From assembly GCA_009783605.1 (NCBI GenBank), contig WRDE01000167.1, forward strand, positions 1-5,451: a stretch of 5,451 nucleotides of DNA, read 5' to 3'. The position numbers and the translations under genes are program-made. The DNA comes from Oscillospiraceae bacterium (GTDB lineage: Bacteria; Bacillota; Clostridia; Oscillospirales; Acutalibacteraceae). The notes beneath the pieces were generated by a model. The model made no database searches. It was given only the letters and a program-made list of their open reading frames with translations, and was not told the origin of the DNA. This document shows, one piece after another, positions 1 to 4,560 of this stretch (positions within the stretch are counted from its first letter, which is position 1; the number at the start of each line of letters is the position of its first letter).

Positions 1-501
1 ATAGGGGTTTACCCATGCGGTCAGCGGTTCGGGCCGGCCATTTTTCCGCGTTTTGCCGTCATGGATATAGCAGAGGCCGGGGACCGCCGCCAGCGCGTCG
101 TCGTCACGCTCCGCGAGGGCGTCTAACAGCATCGGAAAGCGCTGTTCACCTTCGCCGCACAGCACATAATCGGCACCCTGCGTCAGCCAGTATTCCGGGT
201 TATGCGACGCCTCGGGTCCGCCCAGCACAAATACCGCGCCGGGCAGCGTTTCCCGCAGCAGCGCCAGCAGCCCCGGTAATTTCCCCGCGTTCCAGATGTA
301 GGCGCTGATACCGACCACATCCGGGCGGTGGGGGAGTATCCGCCCGGCAATATCCCCGTCGGGCTGCCTGACGACCGATTCGACGATGGCGACGTTATGC
401 CGCAGCCGGGCATAGCGTTCCACGCCGGCGGCCAGACACCATGCCGCCAGTGAGGCGTGTACATATTTCGCGTTGATAGTCAGGAGCACGGTTTTGGGCA
501 T
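1..501 (-). CDS. B12-binding radical SAM protein, N-terminal part (partial)
   Basis: The frame is open from an ATG at 501-499 to the left edge, giving 167 residues with the C-terminus missing. The start MPKTVLLLTINAKYVHASLA is typical of cobalamin-binding radical SAM proteins of the type that often carry a C-terminal DUF4080 domain. A Rossmann-like B12-binding domain fills the visible part. Markers are GISAYIWN near residues 84-91, the loop LGGPEASHNPEYW near 113-125 and CGEGEQRF near 134-141. The radical SAM domain with its CxxxCxxC cluster would lie beyond the edge and is not seen. Such enzymes use a [4Fe-4S] cluster, S-adenosylmethionine and usually cobalamin in the cytoplasm; the substrate here is unknown. 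An AAAAGGAT sequence lies about 11 nt upstream of the start, behind an extended -10 promoter. The gene is transcribed away from the surface-protein genes to its right, so no functional link is implied. Confidence 0.87.
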   Translation of the reverse strand, partial: MPKTVLLTINAKYVHASLAAWCLAAGVERYARLRHNVAIVESVVRQPDGDIAGRILPHRPDVVGISAYIWNAGKLPGLLALLRETLPGAVFVLGGPEASHNPEYWLTQGADYVLCGEGEQRFPMLLDALAERDDDALAAVPGLCYIHDGKTRKNGRPEPLTAWVNPY

Positions 502-538
502 GGCGGGTATACATCCTTTTCGTATCCGTATCGCCGGT

Positions 539-567
539 ATTATAGCATTTTGTTTTGAGATGCACAA
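539..567 (-). promoter_or_regulatory. Promoter for the radical SAM gene
   Basis: Read on the minus strand, a perfect TATAAT (544-539) is preceded by TGC, which makes an extended -10. A weak -35, TTGTGC (567-562), lies 17 bp upstream. The predicted transcript start is near 532, leaving a leader of about 30 nt before the ATG at 501. The -35 matches only three of six bases, so the call rests mainly on the -10 and its position. Confidence 0.6.
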
Positions 568-606
568 TAAACAGGCGATAATGAGCTGCCCAAATTTTTA
601 TTTTTC

Positions 607-635
607 TTGCTTTTATCCGTATACAGCGGTATAAT
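607..635 (+). promoter_or_regulatory. Promoter for the 691-2014 gene pair
   Basis: TTGCTT at 607-612 and a perfect TATAAT at 630-635 are separated by 17 bp, a standard vegetative sigma-A arrangement. The surroundings are AT-rich. Transcription would begin near 642 and give a leader of about 45-50 nt before the first start codon. It is divergent from the radical SAM promoter about 40 bp away, so the two could share regulation. Confidence 0.7.
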
Positions 636-676
636 AATTATAAGGTATGGAAACGATCATAGTTAAAAAACAAAAA

Positions 677-690
677 AGGAGATTATGAAA
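677..690 (+). promoter_or_regulatory. Ribosome binding site that decides between two starts
   Basis: AGGAG at 677-681 is followed by two in-frame ATG codons, at 685 and 691. Spacing to the first is only 3 nt, while spacing to the second is 9 nt and near the Firmicutes optimum. ATG 691 is therefore preferred; using ATG 685 would add two residues (Met-Lys). Confidence 0.65.
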
Positions 691-1353
691 ATGAACAATC
701 TGTCTTTGAAAGCAAAAATCTTAGTGAGTGTATTGGCGGTCGTGGTGGTGGGCGCGGTGGCGGCGGTAGCGGTGGTTTTATTGACCGGCGACAGCCAGCC
801 GAATCCGCCGGCCGGCGATGATCCGGTTTCCGGCGTGACCACCACCACTGCCGGCGAATCCCCGGTGCCGACAAGCGACGATCCAACCACCGCTGGCGGC
901 GACGCGCCATTCAATCCGGATATCACAAATCCCCCGGCAGCCGACAACCCGACCGTTGCGCCCTCCGGCGGCTCGCCGCCGGCCCCGACCAGCCCGATCG
1001 GCTCGCTGCATCCCCTCTGGGACCGCTTGAGCGGGTACTGGATCTCCGGGGAGGGCCCGTTTGTCGGATTCTTCGGCGGAAGCGCAGTACTCTACTTTGA
1101 ATACGGTTTGCAACAGTCCGAATACTGGGTCCGCGGTGTGGTTACCGGTTCCGAAGCCACCAATGAACACACCTGGGTACTGACAGTATTCGTTGAAGCC
1201 GTCCCGGCAACCGAGATGTACGACGCCCGACCGGAAAGCACCGAGACGATCTATCTTGATGTAAGCACCCTTGAGCACAGCGGTATAATCAGAATCAAAA
1301 ACGGCGATGGCGGGTGGGACGGCTACTCATACAAAGGAAGCACCCTTGAGTGA
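691..1353 (+). CDS. Membrane-anchored protein with Pro/Thr-rich stalk and beta-rich C-terminal domain
   Basis: The protein has 220 residues. After a short Lys-containing N-terminus, residues 9-31 form a very hydrophobic Val/Ala/Leu segment. No clear signal peptidase site follows, so it most likely stays as a signal anchor. Residues 34-105 are low complexity, rich in Pro, Thr, Gly, Ser, Ala and Asp, and resemble an extracellular stalk. Residues 106-220 look like a compact beta-rich domain starting LHPLWDRLSGYW, with alternating aromatic and hydrophobic strands and many Gly/Tyr/Trp. The L-x-G-x-W opening recalls lipocalin-like barrels, but I do not recognise the family. A membrane-tethered, outward-facing binding domain is the simplest inference. 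The lipoprotein gene follows 34 bp later with its own ribosome binding site, so the two are probably co-transcribed. The C-terminal SerThrLeuGlu repeats an earlier segment at DNA level. An alternative start is ATG 685. Confidence 0.82.
   Translation: MNNLSLKAKILVSVLAVVVVGAVAAVAVVLLTGDSQPNPPAGDDPVSGVTTTTAGESPVPTSDDPTTAGGDAPFNPDITNPPAADNPTVAPSGGSPPAPTSPIGSLHPLWDRLSGYWISGEGPFVGFFGGSAVLYFEYGLQQSEYWVRGVVTGSEATNEHTWVLTVFVEAVPATEMYDARPESTETIYLDVSTLEHSGIIRIKNGDGGWDGYSYKGSTLE
1263..1350 (+). repeat. 13-bp direct repeat at the end of the anchored-protein gene
   Basis: The 13-mer AAGCACCCTTGAG occurs at 1263-1275 and again at 1338-1350, 75 bp apart and in the same reading frame, encoding SerThrLeuGlu both times. 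Both copies are soon followed by ACAGCGG. In the second copy the bases after the 13-mer begin with the TGA stop. Confidence 0.7.
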
Positions 1354-1387
1354 TACAGCGGGGCATCCAAATAAATGAGAGGAAAAA

Positions 1388-2014
1388 ATGAAAATGAAAA
1401 AGATCGCAGCTCTTGGCGTTGTCATTATACTCATTCTTTCTCTGCTGACGGCCTGCGGCGGAAACAACAGCGGCGGCGGCAGCGCTGACAGTAACACAGG
1501 CAATGCCGCTAAAGCCACAAAAGGCGTCATCAAAGCGTCGGCGCTGATTTCTATAGCAGAGGCCGCGGCCCTTTTGGGACAGGATATGGAGGATGCCGAA
1601 ATCACCGAAAGACATTTTATCGACGAGAGCCACTATATGTCAAAGGATTACCATTTCGATATCGCGCTCTGGCAGGAAGCGCTCTATGATGCCAACAGTG
1701 ATTTTGAAAAAGGTCTGTTAAAAAACGGTTGGGCAAGCTATATGCGGGAAATGGAAAAGGCTTTTTCAAGCAACTATTATAGCCAGAATATCGTTGAGCT
1801 GGGCGGAATTGACGGCGCGTCTTATCTGCAGGAGGGAGTGGGTATGGGCCAATGGATGCTGCATATCTTCTATGGTGATTATTATATTTCGCTGAATTTG
1901 AATAACACCTCCCTCTCTCATGCTGACAGCGAGGATGAAATATCCTGGAAACAGGAAAAATTAAAAAACGCCGGCAATCTCGCGGTCGAAAACTTAAAAG
2001 CCATATTAGGTTGA
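1388..2014 (+). CDS. Putative lipoprotein, unknown function
   Basis: The protein has 208 residues. A Lys-rich start and hydrophobic stretch lead to the lipobox L20-T-A-C23, so it should be lipidated at Cys23 and anchored on the outer face of the membrane. Residues 24-48 are a Gly/Ser/Asn-rich flexible linker. The mature domain (about 50-208) opens with ASALISIAEAAALLGQDM, a pattern (hydrophobic-IS-x-x-EA-x-x-LLG) seen in several small Gram-positive lipoprotein families. It continues through an amphipathic region and a Tyr-rich beta portion (GQWMLHIFYGDYYISLNL, 154-171), ending in a helix (KLKNAGNLAVENLKAIL). The layout loosely recalls DUF3558-like lipoproteins, but I cannot confirm it. AGAGG at 1378-1382 sits 5 nt before the ATG; ATG 1394 is a possible alternative. 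Probably second gene of an operon with the anchored protein. No strong plus-strand terminator follows. Confidence 0.85.
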   Translation: MKMKKIAALGVVIILILSLLTACGGNNSGGGSADSNTGNAAKATKGVIKASALISIAEAAALLGQDMEDAEITERHFIDESHYMSKDYHFDIALWQEALYDANSDFEKGLLKNGWASYMREMEKAFSSNYYSQNIVELGGIDGASYLQEGVGMGQWMLHIFYGDYYISLNLNNTSLSHADSEDEISWKQEKLKNAGNLAVENLKAILG

Positions 2015-2038
2015 ACTGATTGAAAGTAGAATAACGAT

Positions 2039-2078
2039 AAAAAAAACAGACAGGACCGCTGTAAACGGCCCTGTCTGT
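2039..2078 (-). terminator. Intrinsic terminator of the minus-strand microprotein cluster
   Basis: The arms ACAGACAGG (2046-2054) and CCTGTCTGT (2070-2078) are perfect complements. They are extended inward, past one mismatch, by CCG/CGG around a 7-nt loop. On the minus strand the hairpin runs straight into seven T residues (plus-strand A-tract 2039-2045), the canonical Rho-independent form. It begins 7 bp beyond the stop codon of the 26-residue gene. On the plus strand no T-tract follows, so termination of the convergent lipoprotein transcript there would be weak. Confidence 0.9.
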
Positions 2079-2085
2079 GATTGCG

Positions 2086-2166
2086 TTAGAGGAAGAAAAG
2101 CAGGATAGCGAGCAGGATGATGATCCAAAGGAAATTTCCGCCATCTCCGCATTTGCAAAGACCCAT
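2086..2166 (-). CDS. 26-residue Gly/Cys-headed single-helix microprotein
   Basis: The peptide starts MGLCKCGDGGNF and continues as an unbroken hydrophobic helix, LWIIILLAILLFFL, ending in TAA. A near-perfect ribosome binding site, AAAGGAGGTG (AGGAGG complement at 2174-2179), is placed 7 nt before the ATG. The intrinsic terminator starts 7 bp after the stop. These signals on both sides make a real gene very likely despite its size. A short Gly- and Cys-containing head followed by one hydrophobic helix resembles the tiny YjcZ-like and related sporulation-associated peptides of Firmicutes. That link is by appearance only; a membrane or spore-layer location is inferred. It lies 177 bp downstream of the 60-residue gene and could be read through from it or from its own promoter. 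Confidence 0.78.
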   Translation of the reverse strand: MGLCKCGDGGNFLWIIILLAILLFFL

Positions 2167-2343
2167 ACCGACACCTCCTTTTGTGTTTCTATGCCATTCT
2201 ATTCGCTTGTCCGGCGGACGGTGAATCGCAGTACATTTTTTATAGCAATTTGATAAATCGTGTACGGTCGCTTAATTGGGTTTTCTCCGCGCGGGTTGGC
2301 CATATCAACTTTTTTTATGCCGTACACCAAAAGCCAAACCGCT
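2167..2343. other. 177-bp gap between two microprotein genes
   Basis: The gap holds the ribosome binding site of the 26-residue gene, a possible extended -10, and an 8-bp inverted repeat (GTGTACGG at 2260-2267, CCGTACAC at 2320-2327) with a 52-nt interior. The minus frame is open from 2387 down to a stop at 2199, with an ATG at 2303 that would give 34 residues. That ATG has no ribosome binding site, so I do not call it a gene. The base mix varies sharply, with GC-rich blocks such as CCGCGCGGG beside AT-rich runs. Confidence 0.4.
2239..2247 (-). promoter_or_regulatory. Possible extended -10 promoter for the 26-residue gene
   Basis: On the minus strand TGC followed by TATAAA (2247-2239) forms an extended -10 element. 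No convincing -35 lies 16-18 bp upstream. Transcription would start near 2232 and give a leader of about 65 nt. The element would let the microprotein be expressed apart from the two genes upstream. Confidence 0.35.
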
Positions 2344-2526
2344 CTACTCTTCCTTTTCCTCAATTTTTTCCACGATACAAATACCCCTCAGAATCTCCAT
2401 CGAAAACATGGTTTTACTAAGCTCCGAAAGCAGAACATTGACATACAAAAACTCCTCTTTTGAGAGCCGGGCATATAGAATATTCGCGATAGCGGTTATC
2501 GCCGCGTTCAATTCACATGGATTCAT
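2344..2526 (-). CDS. 60-residue helical protein, DUF6774-like
   Basis: The protein starts MNPCELNAAITAIANILYAR, followed by a second predicted helix (about residues 23-48) with regularly spaced Leu, Ile and Met. It ends in a charged tail, VEKIEEKEE. The MN-x-CE opening, two-helix layout and late I-L-x-x-I-C pattern resemble the small clostridial family DUF6774, whose function is unknown to me; this match is from memory and tentative. There is no signal peptide, so it is probably cytoplasmic or held inside a developing spore. GGAG (complement of 2536-2539) lies 9 nt before the ATG. The gene begins 25 bp after the Cys-rich gene on the same strand, so the two are very likely co-transcribed. It is AT-rich compared with that neighbour. 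Confidence 0.78.
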   Translation of the reverse strand: MNPCELNAAITAIANILYARLSKEEFLYVNVLLSELSKTMFSMEILRGICIVEKIEEKEE

Positions 2527-2551
2527 ATGGTTTCACTCCAGCACAATACTC

Positions 2552-2761
2552 TCAAAAAGGCCTGCGTCTTCCGGCGCTGGCAAAATGGCGGTCCCGGCAG
2601 CTCATGCAGGGCCGGTCCCGCAGGCAGCCGTCACAGCAGCAGCCGTCCCGGCAGTGACTCCAGCACTGGTCGCGGCAGCGGCATCGCGAAAAATCGCAGC
2701 AGCCATTGTGGCAGCCGGCCTGCTCCATACACGCCAGCACATTCAAAACCTGCCAAAGCAT
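2552..2761 (-). CDS. 69-residue Cys-rich, Arg-rich small protein
   Basis: The protein has 69 residues including 14 Cys (11, 17, 21, 22, 27, 29, 33, 37, 41, 42, 43, 46, 52, 55), 11 Arg and 6 Asp. After a short hydrophobic head, MLWQVLNVLACMEQ, the core (17-57) repeats a Cys-Arg-Asp theme at 29-31, 37-39 and 55-57, with a variant Leu-Arg-Asp at 47-49. The tail ends GRRRPF. The ribosome binding site is excellent: AGGAGG (complement of 2769-2774), 7 nt before the ATG. The frame also extends upstream to an ATG at 2863, but that start would run through the promoter area and hairpin and has no such site. Cys density this high suggests metal binding, dense disulfide cross-linking as in spore-coat material, or a modified-peptide precursor; the sequence does not decide. 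First gene of the minus-strand cluster. Confidence 0.78.
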   Translation of the reverse strand: MLWQVLNVLACMEQAGCHNGCCDFSRCRCRDQCWSHCRDGCCCDGCLRDRPCMSCRDRHFASAGRRRPF

Positions 2762-2781
2762 AAATACCCCTCCTTTCGATT

Positions 2782-2824
2782 GACAGATTGTCCCTCGATA
2801 TAAGGATATGCCGGGCGAACACAA
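2782..2824 (-). promoter_or_regulatory. Weak candidate promoter and small palindrome before the Cys-rich gene
   Basis: On the minus strand TTGTGT (2824-2819) and TATATC (2802-2797) are 16 bp apart, a poor sigma-A match (four of six bases at the -10). A short palindrome, GACA-N3-TGTC, lies at 2782-2792, where transcription would start. It could be an operator or chance. A sporulation sigma factor is equally possible, but I could not fit a consensus with confidence. Confidence 0.22.
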
Positions 2825-2840
2825 AATGCTATGGGTTATG

Positions 2841-2873
2841 CAATAAAATAAGGGCAGACACAAGGTCTGCCCT
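2841..2873 (-). terminator. Hairpin terminator of the GLUG/dockerin gene
   Basis: AGGGCAGAC (2851-2859) and GTCTGCCCT (2865-2873) are perfect 9-bp arms with a 5-nt loop. On the minus strand the hairpin is followed by TATTTTATTG (complement of 2841-2850), a broken but T-rich tail. It starts 32 bp beyond the gene's stop codon. On the plus strand the flank is ACGGGTG, with no T-run. The arm-loop sequence also resembles short palindromic elements dispersed in many Firmicutes genomes. Confidence 0.72.
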
Positions 2874-2905
2874 ACGGGTGTTTATATTGGCCCTTCCGGG
2901 GGAAA

Positions 2906-4309
2906 CTACGCCTTCCGCGGGAAGGCGGCAATCTTCCCGACCAGCATCTGCAGGATCAGCCGGGCGTCGGTAATCGATACGTTGTCGCCGCCGCTGACGT
3001 TGGCGAGGTCCAATTCTTCTTCGGTCAAGGTGATCTTGCCGACGAGATGCTGGAGCACCAGACGGGCATCGGTGACCGAGAGCTTGTCGCCGCCGGAGAC
3101 GTGGCCGAGGGGGGTGCGTTTAAGCACACTATACGGCGGTGTTACGGCTAAAAAAGGATAACCATCGTTTTCATTCGGGGCTATATCCCAAATATCAACA
3201 AAATCCCAATCTTTATATGTTGTTTGTGTTTTCATTTCTGCTGTAGTTTTAGCAGATTCTTTTGATGAATCACCGCTTATCGCCTGTGTTTGTCCCGTAG
3301 TTTCTTTATTAAAATAACTGTATGTTATACTATAGCTTGACCTGTAGCCAATCAATCCACCAGTTGTTTTTCCTGTAATTTTACCTGTAGCATAACAATT
3401 AGTTATTTCTACACCCTTATATCCAAAACCAATCAAACCGCCAGAAAAAGGGTTATAATTAGAATTTGCTGTTACATCGCCGCAGGCGTAACTGTTTGCA
3501 ATAATTGTTGTGTTATCGTTATAACCAATAAATCCACCTGTCATTGATGCATAAGTTGTATTGTTTGAAGTGGCAATTATATCCATAACAGAATAGCTGC
3601 TTTGAATATTAATAGGGCCGCTACCGAATCCCACCATCCCTCCGCACACAGCCGAACTGTTTTGAGCAGATTTAGTAGAAACACTGCCAACAGAACCACA
3701 ATTATTTATTTCGACGTTTTTATTACTGTAACCAATCAATCCGCCAGCCCATGCAAAAGAAGTAGAAATTGCTTCAATATTTCCGTAAACATAACAATTT
3801 TCAATTGTTATATCACCATAAGCCATTGCGATAATTCCGCCCGCGAAACAGGATGTTGTTGAATTGTGCCCATTTGCTGTTGTAGCAACACCACCATCTT
3901 TACCGATTGCAACACATTCTTCAATTTCCACTTTTAAATTTTTGATTACAATTTTATTATTTGTAATAATATTACCAAAAAGTCCCGCAAATTGCGCGGC
4001 TACTGTTTCGGGGATATATAAATTAGAAATGGTATGACCTCCGCCATCAAAAATAACACCGGAACTGAGTGAAATCGGCTCCCATATTCCCCAATCAAAT
4101 AAGTTAATATCATTCATCAAGATATAGCTACCCGAAAGATCGTTCCGAATATTACTTAATTCCTCTGCTGTATGGATTTTAATAGGGTTTTCTGCTGACA
4201 CATTGATAATGTTAAAAAATGCGAATAACGACAGCATCATACATATCGTCGTAAATAATGATATCGCCCGCCTCGTGTTCTTTGCCAAAATAATTTTCCT
4301 TATTTCCAT
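2906..4309 (-). CDS. Secreted GLUG-repeat beta-solenoid protein with C-terminal dockerin-like module
   Basis: The protein has 467 residues. Residues 1-39 are a signal peptide ending NVSA before E40. Residues 44-130 (IHTAEELSNIRNDLSGSYIL, then FDGGGHTISNLYI and an AGLFG turn) are the usual lead-in of GLUG/M26-type solenoids. About six GLUG-like repeats follow, each with a GG-[LIFM]-[IV]-[GA] turn, at about 157, 189, 223, 258, 290 and 317; the middle ones carry N-[CS]-x-x-x-G. The segment KDWDFVDIWDIAPNENDGYPFL (366-387) is the common closing strand. Residues 397-467 hold two dockerin-like repeats, LGHVSGGDKLSVTDARLVLQ and LANVSGGDNVSITDARLILQ. Both keep Asp12 but lack acidic residues at loop positions 1 and 5. 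Such proteins are exported surface or cell-bound factors; a cohesin partner is inferred, not seen. The DNA is AT-rich except for the dockerin part. The ribosome binding site AAGGAAAGG is 11 nt before the ATG, slightly far. Confidence 0.9.
   Translation of the reverse strand: MEIRKIILAKNTRRAISLFTTICMMLSLFAFFNIINVSAENPIKIHTAEELSNIRNDLSGSYILMNDINLFDWGIWEPISLSSGVIFDGGGHTISNLYIPETVAAQFAGLFGNIITNNKIVIKNLKVEIEECVAIGKDGGVATTANGHNSTTSCFAGGIIAMAYGDITIENCYVYGNIEAISTSFAWAGGLIGYSNKNVEINNCGSVGSVSTKSAQNSSAVCGGMVGFGSGPINIQSSYSVMDIIATSNNTTYASMTGGFIGYNDNTTIIANSYACGDVTANSNYNPFSGGLIGFGYKGVEITNCYATGKITGKTTGGLIGYRSSYSITYSYFNKETTGQTQAISGDSSKESAKTTAEMKTQTTYKDWDFVDIWDIAPNENDGYPFLAVTPPYSVLKRTPLGHVSGGDKLSVTDARLVLQHLVGKITLTEEELDLANVSGGDNVSITDARLILQMLVGKIAAFPRKA
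2909..2927 (-). repeat. Perfect 8-bp hairpin at the 3' end of the dockerin gene
   Basis: CGCCTTCC (2909-2916) and GGAAGGCG (2920-2927) are exact complements around a 3-nt loop. They cover the last codons (PheProArgLysAla) and end directly at the stop codon. Read on the minus strand, TAGTTT follows. This could slow 3' exonuclease decay or assist termination ahead of the main hairpin. It may also be only a by-product of GC-rich codons. Confidence 0.5.
2931..3110 (-). repeat. Duplicated 78-bp unit encoding the two dockerin-like repeats
   Basis: The units 2931-3008 and 3033-3110 align without gaps and are spaced 24 bp apart. They share stretches such as TTGTCGCCGCC. Each encodes V/I-S-x-TDAR-L-x-LQ-x-LVGKI preceded by VSGGD. 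This is the internal duplication expected of type I dockerins. Confidence 0.85.
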
Positions 4310-4349
4310 GATGTGTTCGACCTTTCCTTACAAAAATTAATGTGAAGGT

Positions 4350-4377
4350 ATTATACATCCTTTTTTGTGAATGTCAA
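4350..4377 (-). promoter_or_regulatory. Consensus promoter for the GLUG/dockerin gene
   Basis: On the minus strand TTGACA (4377-4372) and TATAAT (4355-4350) both match the sigma-A consensus exactly, with a 16-bp spacer. The DNA just upstream (about 4381-4413) is almost all A/T and could act as an UP element. The expected transcript start is near 4343, giving a leader of about 35 nt. This is among the strongest promoters possible by sequence, so high expression or a repressor is likely. Confidence 0.85.
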
Positions 4378-4453
4378 CAGTGAAAGTGAAAAATATTTTA
4401 TTTTTTTATTATAAGGCCACGTCAATCTATTTGTCTGATACGATATATTCTAC

Positions 4454-4482
4454 TTGAAATCCGCACCAATATATGGTAAGAT
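4454..4482 (+). promoter_or_regulatory. Promoter for the Ig-like domain protein
   Basis: TTGAAA (4454-4459) and TAAGAT (4477-4482) are 17 bp apart, each five of six against the consensus, and TGG before the -10 makes it extended. Transcription should start near 4489, giving a leader of about 72 nt. It diverges from the GLUG/dockerin promoter about 80 bp away. Confidence 0.75.
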
Positions 4483-4513
4483 GATGTATAGAAGGTGGAA
4501 GCCTTTGAAAAAT

Positions 4514-4531
4514 GCGGGAGGAGAGGCCCGC
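4514..4531 (+). promoter_or_regulatory. Small leader hairpin with a purine-rich loop
   Basis: GCGGG (4514-4518) and CCCGC (4527-4531) can pair around the loop AGGAGAGG, which itself resembles a ribosome binding site. No start codon sits at a suitable distance after it; the working site is AGGAAG at 4545-4550. A role in leader stability or as a decoy is conceivable; chance is also plausible. Confidence 0.3.
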
Positions 4532-4560
4532 TGCAACAACAGAAAGGAAGAGTAAAAAAA

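Noticed and set aside
15..308. 97-residue plus-strand open frame
   Set aside because: It is an Arg/Pro/Ala-rich shadow of the radical SAM gene.
778..1278. 166-residue minus-strand open frame
   Set aside because: It is antisense to the anchored-protein gene, with Arg/Gly-rich low-complexity content and no translation signal.
65..1565. Shared 14-mer TATAGCAGAGGCCG at 65-78 and 1552-1565
   Set aside because: It lies in unrelated genes with no flanking similarity, so it is probably coincidence.
2046..2078. Plus-strand terminator for the lipoprotein operon
   Set aside because: The hairpin is followed on the plus strand by GATTGCG rather than a T-run; the T-run is only on the minus-strand side. 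It may still give weak termination.
1617..2174. 185-residue minus-strand open frame over the lipoprotein
   Set aside because: It runs through the terminator hairpin and the 26-residue gene in another frame, and opposes a clear lipoprotein with a lipobox.
1..2761. Radical SAM enzyme modifying the Cys-rich peptide (RiPP system)
   Set aside because: The enzyme is of the general B12-binding type, lies about 2 kb away on the other side of a plus-strand operon, and shows no RiPP recognition features in the visible part. The Cys-rich protein has no clear leader-core layout.
2276..2803. 175-residue plus-strand open frame over the microprotein cluster
   Set aside because: It has no ribosome binding site or promoter, and its Ala-rich part mirrors the Cys codons of the minus-strand gene. 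The minus-strand genes have strong start signals.
4484..4555. 23-residue leader peptide frame ending 5 nt before the Big_2 gene
   Set aside because: Its ATG lies at or before the predicted transcript start and lacks a ribosome binding site.
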